The notes beneath the pieces were generated by a model, which saw nothing but the letters and a program-made list of their open reading frames with translations, searched no databases and was not told where the DNA came from. This document shows positions 26,931-36,310 of a DNA stretch of 64,000 bases, in pieces. Where the stretch lies: NCBI GenBank assembly GCA_963700375.1, contig CAVOXF010000002.1, positions 480,772 through 544,771 of the forward strand, written 5' to 3'. The position numbers were made by a program, and so were the translations under genes. This DNA comes from JAHEEL01 sp963700375. GTDB lineage: Bacteria > Actinomycetota > Acidimicrobiia > Spongiisociales > UBA5794. Each line of letters begins with the position of its first letter. The stretch's first letter is position 1.

Positions 26931-27716
26931 GTGACAGCCACACAGGCCGGCAGGATTCGGGCGAGGACTGATTCGTCGTGGTTCGACCTGTGGCGACCAT
27001 CCCGGTGGCGGAGCTTGCCCGAATGGCCCCAATCCGTCGGCGTCTCCTTCGTGGGCGTGGTCGCCCTTCTGCTGGTCGCCAACGTGATCGTCAACGAGGT
27101 TCTGGCCCCACCGTGGTACGTGCCGTTCAATCTCGCGGTCCTCGGCATCGCGCTCGTGCTGGCTCGCGTCGCCGGAACAACGTGGGTGGCGATGGGGATG
27201 TCGGCGGATCGGCTGCGACGTGGATCGGTGGTTGGAGGTCTCATCGGTATCGCAATCGTCGCGTTCTTCGTCGCTGCAGTCATGGTCCCCACAGCCAGGG
27301 ACGTGTTTCGCGACGATCGGATCGTCGAGGGCACAATCGGGTTGTCGCTCTACCACGCCCTGTTCCGGGTACCGATCGGCACGGCGCTGTATGAGGAGGT
27401 GTTGTTCCGCGGCATCGTCTTCGGCATGCTCGCTCGTCGAACCTCGGCCCTGGTCGCCGCGCTGTGGTCATCGGTGCTGTTTGGCCTGTGGCACGTGCTC
27501 CCCGCGCTCGACGCCATCGAGACGAACCCCATCGGGGACGTCTTCGGGGGATCGTGGGAGCCGGTGGTCGCTGCGGTGCTCTCCACGTTCCTCGCAGGCA
27601 TGGTGTTCGTATGGATTCGGCTCTATTCCGGCAGCATCGTCGCACCGATCATCGTGCACATCGCGACGAACAGCACCGCCATCCTCGCGTCTGCGTTCGT
27701 CGTGCACCTCCTGTAG
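26931..27716 (+). CDS. CPBP-family intramembrane metalloprotease-like protein
   Basis: 261 residues with about seven membrane helices. It carries all CPBP (Abi) motifs: EEVLFRG (E155, E156, R160), FGLWH (H188) and HIATN (H243, N247), the glutamate and histidines of the intramembrane active site. The GTG start follows GGAGGAACC. It is a single gene that ends five bases before the convergent acyltransferase. Members process prenylated proteins or act in bacteriocin immunity; its substrate is unknown. Confidence 0.88.
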   Translation: MTATQAGRIRARTDSSWFDLWRPSRWRSLPEWPQSVGVSFVGVVALLLVANVIVNEVLAPPWYVPFNLAVLGIALVLARVAGTTWVAMGMSADRLRRGSVVGGLIGIAIVAFFVAAVMVPTARDVFRDDRIVEGTIGLSLYHALFRVPIGTALYEEVLFRGIVFGMLARRTSALVAALWSSVLFGLWHVLPALDAIETNPIGDVFGGSWEPVVAAVLSTFLAGMVFVWIRLYSGSIVAPIIVHIATNSTAILASAFVVHLL

Positions 27717-27722
27717 ATACCG

Positions 27723-29081
27723 TCAGGCATTGTTGATCGGGGCGTCCAGGTCCGCGGCGTCGGCCTTCTTCCTGCGCCGGGCCGGGTAGGCACCCATGAT
27801 GCCTGCCCCCACGAACGCAGCGATCGGGATGATCCAGTTGACTGTGGCATCAGCGGCTGCGATGCCGAAGTACGACACGGCGGCTGCCGCGCCGGCTACG
27901 AGCAATACGCCTGCGATCACGAATCCGGTCCTGGCCGGCGGCGGAGTCTCGCGGACACGCCATTCGAACCGGGCGAACACGGCGACGAGAGCGAGCGTCA
28001 CGGTGACGAGGGCCGCGAGCCATATGGGGCGGGTGAGCCACCATGTGGTAGTCCCGGGTTCGATGCGGAAGGCCGCTCCGTCGAAGGCGAAGAGGAACAC
28101 CGACGCGACCAGGGTCATCGCGGTGAGGTGCCACAGGTAGATCGTCATCATGACTCCCGACACGGCAACCACGCCATGCCACGGCCCCGGGCGATGGGCG
28201 AACCTGCCGATCGGACCGGACGCAGCCCAGATGACGCCGGCCTGCATGAAGCCGAGGAGGGCGATGGCGAAGGTCGGCGGCGTCATGTTTGTGACATCGG
28301 CCCCCGGCACGCCAACCATCGCAACCGGGTACCACCCGATCCAGGTGACGGCGACGAGGAGGCCGAGCGACACGACGGCGATCGTCAAACCCATTCCCAC
28401 GGTGACCGGTCTGTCCTCGCGCTCGCGCGCCGCCCACCAGAACCCGAGCTGGTGCACCGCCAGCCACACGAACAGAAAGTTCACCCATCCGATCCCCGGG
28501 ACGTCGAGCGCGAATCGGAGATAGTCAACGACGATCGCACATACGGAGAGGATCGCGACGGACCACAGGCCGACCGACCGCCACCATCGGAAGGCGGCCG
28601 GCGCAATCGCCGTGATGGCTACGTACACCGCAATGAACCACACGGGCACCGTGGCCGACATCGCCCCGGCGCGTACGACGTCGGAAGGCAGGAAGGGACC
28701 GACGGCGACGATCAGTATGGTCCACACCACGAGCAGGGGTATGACCGGGGTGAAGAGGCGCCGCACCCGGCGAGTCACCCAGTCGCCGTATTCGAACGTG
28801 TCGGCTTGGGATGCGAGCGCCCGTCCGTTGGCGTATCCCCCGACGACGAAGAAGATCGGCATCACCTGGACGATCCACGTCACCCAGCCCGCGTACGGGA
28901 TCCACTCGAGGGAGTTCATCAATGCGATCTCGTCGTTGGCCTGGAGCCAGATGGATGCGGCGAGCCAATGGCCGAGCACGACCACGAGAATCGACGCCGC
29001 CCTGACCGTGTCGACGACCCGGTTGCGATCGGGGGGCGTGGCGTTGGCGATCTTCTTCGTGTAGGCCAGGTATGCGTTCAT
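27723..29081 (-). CDS. Acyltransferase 3 family membrane protein
   Basis: 452 residues with ten or more helices. The first helix holds RAASILVVVLGHWLAAS, where the histidine is the conserved catalytic-region residue of acyltransferase-3 proteins, followed by PIFFVVGGYANGRAL. The family O-acylates sugars or lipids at the membrane. The start follows AGGAGCGCC. It lies seven bases downstream of the giant patatin-membrane gene on the same strand, so they are probably one operon, which would put a lipid hydrolase and an acyl transferase together. Confidence 0.88.
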   Translation of the reverse strand: MNAYLAYTKKIANATPPDRNRVVDTVRAASILVVVLGHWLAASIWLQANDEIALMNSLEWIPYAGWVTWIVQVMPIFFVVGGYANGRALASQADTFEYGDWVTRRVRRLFTPVIPLLVVWTILIVAVGPFLPSDVVRAGAMSATVPVWFIAVYVAITAIAPAAFRWWRSVGLWSVAILSVCAIVVDYLRFALDVPGIGWVNFLFVWLAVHQLGFWWAAREREDRPVTVGMGLTIAVVSLGLLVAVTWIGWYPVAMVGVPGADVTNMTPPTFAIALLGFMQAGVIWAASGPIGRFAHRPGPWHGVVAVSGVMMTIYLWHLTAMTLVASVFLFAFDGAAFRIEPGTTTWWLTRPIWLAALVTVTLALVAVFARFEWRVRETPPPARTGFVIAGVLLVAGAAAAVSYFGIAAADATVNWIIPIAAFVGAGIMGAYPARRRKKADAADLDAPINNA

Positions 29082-29088
29082 GGCGCTC

Positions 29089-32000
29089 CTATCCCTGGTC
29101 CCGGCACGTGAGCGGCTCGTTCAGCCAACGTTGGATTTCGGCGAGTTCTGCCCGGTTTTCCTCGATCGTCAGTTGCGAGCGTAGGTCGTCGAACGATGCA
29201 TTGGACAGGGTCCATCCGAGCGGCGCCTGGACCCCGGGATGGGCCCGTGTCGTGATGCGTGCGTACCGGCTGACGATGCGGGTGCCGGATGGATCGGTCA
29301 CCTCCACATGCCTTCCCCCGACATCGAAGGGGCGGTCGAATTCGATAGCGGCCTGTTCGCGAGCGTTCGCGATGCGTCCGAACTGACTCGCGACCAGGGC
29401 TCGGATCGGGATGAGTACCTCGATTGGGGACGACCCGGCCGGAGCAGCGCCGGGATTCTCATACCCGTTGTCGATCTGGATGAGGAACGGGACGATGCAC
29501 GCGTCGTGTTCCTGGTTGAAGGCTTCGATGTTCGGCTCGAGACGTTGCCACAACTCGGTGATTGTGCCGGCGCCGCTGCCCTCGTTGTACCCGCCGTCGA
29601 CGACGAACGCGCTGATCGGGTCGTCCGTACATTCGACGAGCGATCCGCCGATACGTGCTGACGGCGTGATCACGGGGAATCGGGCAGACATCAGTGCTGC
29701 GGTCGAGACCTTGATGTCCTGTCCCGGGCACAGGTAGTCGGCGAGGTCCTTCGTCGCGGCGAGCGCGGCACCACCCGGCAGAGGTGTCGTGCGGCCCTCG
29801 AACACCGATAGTGAGGTGCACGTGTCGTCGGCATCGTGGGCAGTGGCAGATAGCACTGAGGCGTTGAACCGGCACGGATCGTTGACGCTGGTCCCGTTGA
29901 ACACCATCAGCGGCACGTCGGTATGGCGGTCCCACAGGTCGAACATACCCAGCGACAGCAAGCTGCCTCCGTTGGTATCCCATGAAGCCTCCCAGGTGAG
30001 TTCCATGATCTCCGCTCGGTCACGGATGGAGGGCCCGAACCCCAGGAAGCTCCGTGGCGTGTCCACGAGGAGGAGCCACGCCATGGCCCCGGCAAGGTAG
30101 TCGTCGCCGAGGCGATCCTTCACCCAGTCATTGGTCTGCGTTGTCACCGTTGGATCCACCACCGCGGACGTCCAGGCCGCGAGACCGAGACTGCCACCGG
30201 ACACACCAGACATCAACACAACCGGGTCGCCCCCCGCCTCGGCCGGTCGACAGGCGTCGACATCCATCGAGCCGACGAACAGGCAATCCATGACGTACGA
30301 CGACCACGCCGCCGCACGGATGCCGCCTCCGGAACTGGCGATGAACACGAGTGGGATCGCTTCGCCTTCGACGACCTCGGTGGTGTTGCGCGAGACCCAG
30401 CGGTCCCAGACATCGTCGATGACGACGCTGCCCGGCTCGGTCGAGCCGGTCCGTTCGTGGATGGCCACTTCGTTGCTGGCGCCGGTTGCTGCTACGCCCG
30501 CCAGAGCGACCCACACGAACATGAAGATGAAGACCGGCATGCGTTTGAGACCGAACGCGGCAACGATCTTCGGGGGCCGGGTCCCTTCGGCATACGCAAC
30601 AGCGATGGCAGCGAATCCGGCCAAGAGCATCGACCCGAGGAGCACCACGGCAACGGTGCCGATCCGGGCGGGCACCAAGAGCGGTCGGATCACGATCGCC
30701 AGGCTGGTGATGAGGGCGATCGTCCCCCCGGCGATGATCAACGGCTGGACGCGGAGGCCCGGCATGCGGTTGCGCACGAATCTGCTCGGGAGCGAAGCAG
30801 CGTCGTATGAGTAGTAGAACGGCATGGCGCCGTACGTGATGAGGAGCCCGAGGAAGATGAGAGCCACGGGCGACAGCTCGGGGTCGCCCCGGTCGATCCA
30901 CAGTGCCACGCCGAACAGCGAAACCCCCGAGAGAACGATGAGTTCGAGGCCCCCCATGGTGGACCAGGTCTTGGTGTGGATCCGATAGGTGCCCAGGAGG
31001 AGGGGCACGAGCCCGAAGAGGAGCCAGAGGTCGACGTGGCGTGCGAACACGAGCTGGGTCGCAGCGGCGCGGATGACGACGATGCCGAGGGTGACGTAGA
31101 TGGCGGCGCCCAGCACCTTCGGGAACCAACGTTCGATCGTCGGATCGATGCTGCGGTCACCTCGCCGGAACAGCGCATCCGGGAGCGGAATCCCGAACAT
31201 CCAAACGATGGCGATCATGGCCGACGGCACCACGAGTCCGAGCCCAACGGGCAGGCCGACGGTTCCCACGAGGATCACCTGCGCAGCGGCGATGCCGAAG
31301 ATGCCGGCGACAACGACCGTGCGCAGTGGTGTTGGTGCAGCCCTCCACGGGAGTCGCACGCGCGCCGGTTGCGGGGCGTCACCGGATTCGACGGCAACCT
31401 CCTCGTCGCGGATCCGTGCGAAGGCGGACGCCGATGTCCATTGGACGAGAACGGCGAGTGCGGTGGCAATGGCGACCGTGACGAAGGCAACCGATACCGT
31501 CCAGCGCCGGACGACGTCCTCCATTTGGGCCATGCCGAGCACGGCAGCGACGAACACGACGACGAGGATCTGGCCGCGCACCGACACAAGGGCGTCACCC
31601 AACCATCGATACCGCGACGCACGGAATGCGAGGGACAACACCGCGACCGAGATGAGGAGGAATACGGCCGCCGTGCGGAACAGCGCCGCGAACCACATGA
31701 GGCGCACCGTCCAGCTTCCGAGCGTTGCGGGTGTGGACCAGGCGCTGTCGATGACGACCCAGGTCATGAGGTTCTCGAACAGGTCGGCGATGACGAGCAA
31801 CCCGAGGCCGAGGAATCCCACGCCGTTGATGAGCGAGTAGCTCCCCGCGGCCTCGCTCGAGAGGTTGGCCGGCGGTGTGCGACGCACGTGGAGAAGGAGG
31901 ATCCCGATGCAGATGGTGTACGCAGGGATCATCACGAGACTGTCGAGCACCAGGTAGCCGGTAGCCACGGCGTAGCCCGTGGCGAACCCCGGACCCACGT

Positions 32001-32832
32001 CGGCCGCGTAGGCGACCCAGCTTCCGACCCGCTCGATGATCTGGTCGGGTTTCTGGCTGAGGTCGAACTCGAACACCGAAGCGAGGCCGTTCATCCCCAC
32101 GGAGGTTCCGCCGGAGGGGTGCATGCCCTTGAGGAGTGCGTCGAACTGGTTGAGCACGGTGTACACGATGAACGCCGTGAGGGCGGCGAAGCTGAAGAGG
32201 ATGAGCCACCGTTGCCTGCCACCGCCGTCCGACCCGAAGAGGTAGACGCCGGTGCGGCGGGCGGCATTCGATTGGGCGATGGCATCGTGGACGTCGGCGA
32301 AGAGGTCGCGCCGCTCCCACCACACGGGGATGAACAGCATCGCGAGCACGAACAGGATCGTGAGGACGTACCAGAAGGTGTCGGGTTGTTCGCCGGACCG
32401 CCCCCACTCCCGCGACCACGACATGAGGACGATGACGACGGCGCCCGCGGTCGCGATCCAGGTCGAGGCGTAGACCCTGCTCGGGGTGAGGATCGGGACC
32501 GGCGTGGCTTCTGGCGGTGAGGGCGAATCGGCGTAGTACCGCAGCATGCGGCGCCCGAGAGCGGCTACCGCCACGATCGACACGACCCAGACCGGGGCGA
32601 CGATGTCGGCGACGACGTCCTTCTTGCCAAGGTCCCAGTCGGTCAGGTCCCGAACGAACCATCCCCGTGCGTTCTGGACGACGTCGAGCTGGGTGAACAC
32701 GAACAGGGCGATGGGCATGACGACGACGAGAATCCATGCCGTCGTCTCCGACGGCTTCCACCGTCTCCACCCCGCCGGCCGCTGTGGCTCGACATTGCCG
32801 TCCGGCGGGGCTTGGTCAGACGTCTGCTCCAT
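29089..32832 (-). CDS. Giant membrane protein with C-terminal patatin-like phospholipase domain
   Basis: About 1247 residues. The first 780 or so contain roughly fifteen or more hydrophobic helices. The C-terminal domain has the patatin catalytic set: SSGGGIRAAAW (oxyanion glycines, about residue 830), VLMSGVSGGSLGLAAW (GxSxG nucleophile, about 875) and FVVDGGYNEGSG (the dyad Asp, about 1075). It should hydrolyse acyl esters at the membrane. The ATG at MEQTSDQAPPDG follows GGGGAGCTC; the frame is open to 33078 but that part is polar filler. It is upstream of the acyltransferase gene, probably the same operon. Confidence 0.82.
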   Translation of the reverse strand: MEQTSDQAPPDGNVEPQRPAGWRRWKPSETTAWILVVVMPIALFVFTQLDVVQNARGWFVRDLTDWDLGKKDVVADIVAPVWVVSIVAVAALGRRMLRYYADSPSPPEATPVPILTPSRVYASTWIATAGAVVIVLMSWSREWGRSGEQPDTFWYVLTILFVLAMLFIPVWWERRDLFADVHDAIAQSNAARRTGVYLFGSDGGGRQRWLILFSFAALTAFIVYTVLNQFDALLKGMHPSGGTSVGMNGLASVFEFDLSQKPDQIIERVGSWVAYAADVGPGFATGYAVATGYLVLDSLVMIPAYTICIGILLLHVRRTPPANLSSEAAGSYSLINGVGFLGLGLLVIADLFENLMTWVVIDSAWSTPATLGSWTVRLMWFAALFRTAAVFLLISVAVLSLAFRASRYRWLGDALVSVRGQILVVVFVAAVLGMAQMEDVVRRWTVSVAFVTVAIATALAVLVQWTSASAFARIRDEEVAVESGDAPQPARVRLPWRAAPTPLRTVVVAGIFGIAAAQVILVGTVGLPVGLGLVVPSAMIAIVWMFGIPLPDALFRRGDRSIDPTIERWFPKVLGAAIYVTLGIVVIRAAATQLVFARHVDLWLLFGLVPLLLGTYRIHTKTWSTMGGLELIVLSGVSLFGVALWIDRGDPELSPVALIFLGLLITYGAMPFYYSYDAASLPSRFVRNRMPGLRVQPLIIAGGTIALITSLAIVIRPLLVPARIGTVAVVLLGSMLLAGFAAIAVAYAEGTRPPKIVAAFGLKRMPVFIFMFVWVALAGVAATGASNEVAIHERTGSTEPGSVVIDDVWDRWVSRNTTEVVEGEAIPLVFIASSGGGIRAAAWSSYVMDCLFVGSMDVDACRPAEAGGDPVVLMSGVSGGSLGLAAWTSAVVDPTVTTQTNDWVKDRLGDDYLAGAMAWLLLVDTPRSFLGFGPSIRDRAEIMELTWEASWDTNGGSLLSLGMFDLWDRHTDVPLMVFNGTSVNDPCRFNASVLSATAHDADDTCTSLSVFEGRTTPLPGGAALAATKDLADYLCPGQDIKVSTAALMSARFPVITPSARIGGSLVECTDDPISAFVVDGGYNEGSGAGTITELWQRLEPNIEAFNQEHDACIVPFLIQIDNGYENPGAAPAGSSPIEVLIPIRALVASQFGRIANAREQAAIEFDRPFDVGGRHVEVTDPSGTRIVSRYARITTRAHPGVQAPLGWTLSNASFDDLRSQLTIEENRAELAEIQRWLNEPLTCRDQG

Positions 32833-33035
32833 GAGCTCCCCGTCCGCTCCACAGTGTGCCATAGACGAGCGGTCGTCGCGTGTCTCGAGCGGTGCGAGCA
32901 CCTCGCTTTGCCTCGCGTAGGGACGACCGCCCTGCGCCCGCTTGTTGCGGGATGTGGGCGGGTCAGGACACGTCCACACCAAGAACCGCGCGACCGCGGA
33001 TTCGCGCCGAGCGGGGTGAAGAGCGGATCGGACGT

Positions 33036-33452
33036 TCAGGGGATCGAGGAGAACCTGATGTCCTGTGCACCGTCCCACAGGACGTATTCGCCGAACTCGG
33101 CGAGTTGCTCGCGGCCCTCGGTGATCGTGATGAAGTGGTTGCCGGCTAGGGCGCCCATCTTCGATGCGAACGACGCACTTCCGTAGACGATCAGGATCTC
33201 GGTCTCGGAGATGCCGCCGGGATAGAACAGGATGTCGCCTCGCGATGGGTGCGTGGTGTGGTTCTCGTATCCGAGGCCGGACGCGAGGTCACCGAGCGGA
33301 ATCCATGCCGCCTCACCGCTCCAACGGGCATGGATGATCTTGCCGGTGAACGGGAGATTCCTGACGAACCACGCACACGTCTCGGGAGCATCATCGGATT
33401 CGAAAACGCCCTCGAAGGTGAACTCACCTACGGTGATCGAGACTCGCTCCAT
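33036..33452 (-). CDS. DUF3830 family protein
   Basis: 138 residues, beta-rich, with the DUF3830 pattern: VSITVGEFTFEGVFESDDAP, LPFTGKIIHARWSGEAAWIP, GDILFYPGGISETEILIVYG and HFITITEGREQL. The fold is cyclophilin-like and small-molecule binding is suspected in the family. It is cytoplasmic, with no signal peptide. It is divergent from the YheO-PAS cyclase gene. The ribosome site is weak. Confidence 0.85.
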   Translation of the reverse strand: MERVSITVGEFTFEGVFESDDAPETCAWFVRNLPFTGKIIHARWSGEAAWIPLGDLASGLGYENHTTHPSRGDILFYPGGISETEILIVYGSASFASKMGALAGNHFITITEGREQLAEFGEYVLWDGAQDIRFSSIP

Positions 33453-33538
33453 GCCCGGACTCTACAACCGTCGGGTGCCCGGAGCGGTGGGGCCTCGTGT
33501 AGGTTCCGTGGTGGGATTGGCAATCGGAGTGGCGGTCC

Positions 33539-34912
33539 ATGCCTCAGAGCGTGTTCATATTCATAGTGGTCGTCGTTGTGGTCGGCGCCGGGGCGTACCT
33601 CCTCGGTCGAAGGATGCGAGGGCCGTCACCGCAACCAGGCGCGACTCAACGCCGTCTCGAGGAGTACGAGTTCTACCCGTTCGTCGTCAACGAACGGGGA
33701 CACGTCGAATTCGATCCGGCCGCGTTCGACCGGGCGGTCGCGCACTTGCTTGGCGAACAGAACGAGCGTGCGGCCAGAGAGCTGATCGTCATCGGCGAGC
33801 AGAACCTGGTCCGAGACACGTTTTCCACCGAGTGGCTCCACAACTACAAGGAGCTGTACGCGCGCTACCGAGGCGACGACGTGGTGAACGACAACACGCT
33901 GTTCCTCGAGAACTACGCGCGGATCGTGCATCAGCTCGGGCGTTCGTTCCCCAATACCGGAATCGAGATCCTCCTCCACAATCTGGTCAACCCGTCACGA
34001 TCACTCGTTGCCATCGAGAACGGCGAAGTCACAGGACGCAGTGTCGGGAGCGGTGCAACGAACCTCGTCCTCGACCTGAAGACACGGCGCCAGCAGGGCA
34101 CCGACAAGGTCAACTACGAACTGAACATCGGCTCGCGCCAGTTCAAGTGCACCACCGTCCCGATCTTCCGGGCCGAGTATGGACTCGTCGGTGCGGTCTG
34201 TATCAACATCGACACCCACTTCATCCGCGACGTCGCCGCAGACGGCGGAGCTCGCCTCGACGCGTTCGTCGACAACCTCCTACGCACCGATTTCGAACTC
34301 GATGAGAACATCCTGTCTCCCGACGAATACCAGAACGCCCAACGGGGAAAGCGCCACTACCTCGACGAAGCGATTCGAACCCCGACTCAGAAGGGTCCGG
34401 CTCGCAGGCTTGCGGCCATCGTGTTCTCCGACATCGTCGGCTACACCGCACTGATGGGGGCCGACGAGGGGGCAACACTCAGAATCATCGCTGCGAATGA
34501 CGAGATCCACGGTGCCGCCATATCCGACAACAACGGAACCCTCCTCAAGAAGCTCGGCGACGGTGTTCTGGCCAGCTTCGATTCTGTGTCGAGCGCGGTC
34601 GCCTGCGCGCAGGAGATCCAAGCCGCGGTCCATCGCGACGGTCGCTTCGAAGTCAGGATCGGCATTCACCTCGGGGAGGTCGTCCTCGCAGACGGCGATG
34701 TGCACGGCGACGGGGTCAACATCGCCGCCCGCATCCAATCGGAGGTGAACGCGGGCGAAATCGGATTCACCAAGGCCGTCTACGACAATGTGAAGAACAA
34801 GGAAGGCTTCCGCGCCACCTTCGTCGGTGAGCGGACCCTGAAGAACGTCGCAGATCCCGTCGGGCTCTACATCCTCGCGGATGAACCAACCTCCACGCCT
34901 CAAACCGGTTGA
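33539..34912 (+). CDS. Membrane class III cyclase with YheO-like PAS domain
   Basis: 457 residues. One N-terminal helix (residues 4-22), a linker, then a YheO-like PAS domain (about 124-226: IEILLHNLVNPSRSLVAIEN to YGLVGAVCINID), then a class III adenylate/guanylate cyclase domain (about 290-455). The metal aspartates are D298 in VFSDIVGYT and D341 in KLGDGVLASF. N394 and R398 in VNIAARIQ are the transition-state residues. The catalytic domain therefore looks complete. YheO PAS domains normally sit in DNA-binding regulators, so this fusion is unusual and suggests small-molecule control of cyclic nucleotide synthesis. Confidence 0.85.
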   Translation: MPQSVFIFIVVVVVVGAGAYLLGRRMRGPSPQPGATQRRLEEYEFYPFVVNERGHVEFDPAAFDRAVAHLLGEQNERAARELIVIGEQNLVRDTFSTEWLHNYKELYARYRGDDVVNDNTLFLENYARIVHQLGRSFPNTGIEILLHNLVNPSRSLVAIENGEVTGRSVGSGATNLVLDLKTRRQQGTDKVNYELNIGSRQFKCTTVPIFRAEYGLVGAVCINIDTHFIRDVAADGGARLDAFVDNLLRTDFELDENILSPDEYQNAQRGKRHYLDEAIRTPTQKGPARRLAAIVFSDIVGYTALMGADEGATLRIIAANDEIHGAAISDNNGTLLKKLGDGVLASFDSVSSAVACAQEIQAAVHRDGRFEVRIGIHLGEVVLADGDVHGDGVNIAARIQSEVNAGEIGFTKAVYDNVKNKEGFRATFVGERTLKNVADPVGLYILADEPTSTPQTG

Positions 34913-35086
34913 TCTGTCAGTTTCGGGCAGATCCGTCGGACTCAGACGCCGACGGGTCGGACACGAACACGATGTCACCGACGGTACCGGGAACGGCTAT
35001 CCGACGACAGGGATGGAGCGACGCGACCGTGGAGGGCTGCCCATGTGTGCGATTTGGACGGTATGTGGTTCGTCGAGCGCGCCGCG

Positions 35087-35108
35087 ACCGGGTGGTTGTC
35101 CACCCGGT
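35087..35108. terminator. Hairpin between convergent genes
   Basis: ACCGGGTGG pairs perfectly with CCACCCGGT across a TTGT loop. It lies between the convergent cyclase and HAAS-type genes and can serve as a bidirectional stop. No T-run follows. Confidence 0.5.
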
Positions 35109-35134
35109 GTTGGCGCTGAGGGCGCGGCGTTGAT

Positions 35135-35956
35135 CTATGCGGGTACCGGGGTGGGTTCGATTTCGACGGGTTCTTCGCTGCGGAGCCAAACGCCCAAGCC
35201 GATCAGGCCGAGCGAGACGATCGCGATGCCGATCCCGGTGGCGACGTTCCATGCGACGGGATAGTCCCCGTACGAGTCTGGAGTACCGACTCCCAATTCG
35301 GTCAACACGAGGAAGGTGATGACCCCAACAATGAATCCTGTCGACGTCAACAGGGTGCTCAGCTTGGGTGCCAGGTCGGTGCGGAGCACTGCGAGGCCGA
35401 CTACGAGGAGGCCGATTCCCTGCAAGCCCATCCAGAGGGGGACTGACCAAGCGATGATGCTTGCGACCACACCGAGCGCGATGATCCCGAGACCGATCAT
35501 GCCGGCCACGCCGAGACCGCCAAGTCTCTGACTCACCCCGACCATTGCCAGGAGTCCAAGGACACCTGCGATGAGGATTTCTGCGCTGAAGAGCAGATAG
35601 ATGGCCTGGCTCCAGTCGTCGAAGCCGCTGCCCGACCAATAGGTGATCATGGCTGCGAGCCAGAAGGCCGCGGATATGAGCGCAAGGGTCCCTGCGCGTC
35701 GGGTCGATTGAGTGGGCACTGCTATTCCTCCTGAGTTGGTGGAGGCGTACACGGCTGCGACGGCTTCGGGTTCACCGAAGCGATCCAGGGTTGCTTGCTG
35801 TGCGGCGCTCGACTCGACACCTCGTGCGAGGAGATGCTCGACGGTCGAATACAGATGGTCCTCCATCTCGGATACGAGGTCGTCGAGGTCACGTCGCCAG
35901 CGAATCTCGCTGCGCATCGTGTCGAGGTACCCGTCGATCAGGGTGTATCGGGCCAC
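35135..35956 (-). CDS. HAAS/permease-prefix-domain membrane protein
   Basis: 273 residues. The first 75 form a helical cytoplasmic domain (YLDTMRSEIRWRRDLDDLVS, EMEDHLYSTVEHLLARG, ATLDRFGEPEAVAAVY), the HAAS/permease-prefix pattern seen beside PadR regulators. Six or more hydrophobic helices follow. Its start overlaps the PadR gene by 19 bases, so they are one operon and this is probably the PadR-controlled membrane effector. The transported or sensed molecule is unknown. Confidence 0.83.
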   Translation of the reverse strand: MARYTLIDGYLDTMRSEIRWRRDLDDLVSEMEDHLYSTVEHLLARGVESSAAQQATLDRFGEPEAVAAVYASTNSGGIAVPTQSTRRAGTLALISAAFWLAAMITYWSGSGFDDWSQAIYLLFSAEILIAGVLGLLAMVGVSQRLGGLGVAGMIGLGIIALGVVASIIAWSVPLWMGLQGIGLLVVGLAVLRTDLAPKLSTLLTSTGFIVGVITFLVLTELGVGTPDSYGDYPVAWNVATGIGIAIVSLGLIGLGVWLRSEEPVEIEPTPVPA

Positions 35957-36276
35957 GGGACTCCCTTCAACACACTGGCGACGGCGTCCGTGAACTCATC
36001 CCATGCCAAACGCTGCTCACCGAGCGCACCCCGACCCTTCTCCGTCAGCCGGTAGGTACGTCTCCGTCTTCCATGCACCTCGGTCCACTCGCTGCTGAGA
36101 TATCCGCCCTTTTGGAGTCGATGCAAGGCCGGGTAGACCGTTCCCTCGGGAAGATCGAACGCTTCATCGCTGCGTTCCCGCAGTTCGTCGATGATCGCGT
36201 ACCCGTGCCATGCACCATCCGCCAGGATGGCCAACAGCAGTAGATCGAGATGTCCTTTCAGCGCCTGCCCTCTCAT
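35938..36276 (-). CDS. PadR-family transcriptional regulator
   Basis: 112 residues with the PadR winged helix: GHLDLLLLAILADGAWHGYA, LPEGTVYPALHRLQKGGYLS (recognition helix) and HGRRRRTYRLTEKGRGAL (wing). The short C-terminal helix is typical of subfamily 2. It is first in the operon with the HAAS membrane protein. A near-perfect palindrome lies 13 bases before the start and is the likely autoregulatory operator. Confidence 0.92.
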   Translation of the reverse strand: MRGQALKGHLDLLLLAILADGAWHGYAIIDELRERSDEAFDLPEGTVYPALHRLQKGGYLSSEWTEVHGRRRRTYRLTEKGRGALGEQRLAWDEFTDAVASVLKGVPWPDTP

Positions 36277-36289
36277 ACCTAGAGAACCT

Positions 36290-36310
36290 ACACATAGTCA
36301 GACTAGGTGT
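36290..36310. promoter_or_regulatory. Probable PadR operator
   Basis: A 21-bp inverted repeat: ACACATAGTC, a central A, then GACTAGGTGT, with nine of ten pairs complementary and a perfect core TAGTC-A-GACTA. It lies directly upstream of the PadR gene in an AT-richer stretch. PadR dimers usually bind such sites. Binding itself is inferred. Confidence 0.7.

Noticed and set aside
25117..27000. Long minus-strand open frame opposite the DUF5671 gene
   Set aside because: Composition is the antisense image of a GC-rich gene (His/Arg/Gly/Asp-rich, no hydrophobic core) and the plus-strand membrane protein is far more convincing.
30976..32520. Long plus-strand open frame opposite the patatin-membrane gene
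   Set aside because: Highly charged low-complexity translation with no motif; it mirrors the membrane-helix codons of the real gene.
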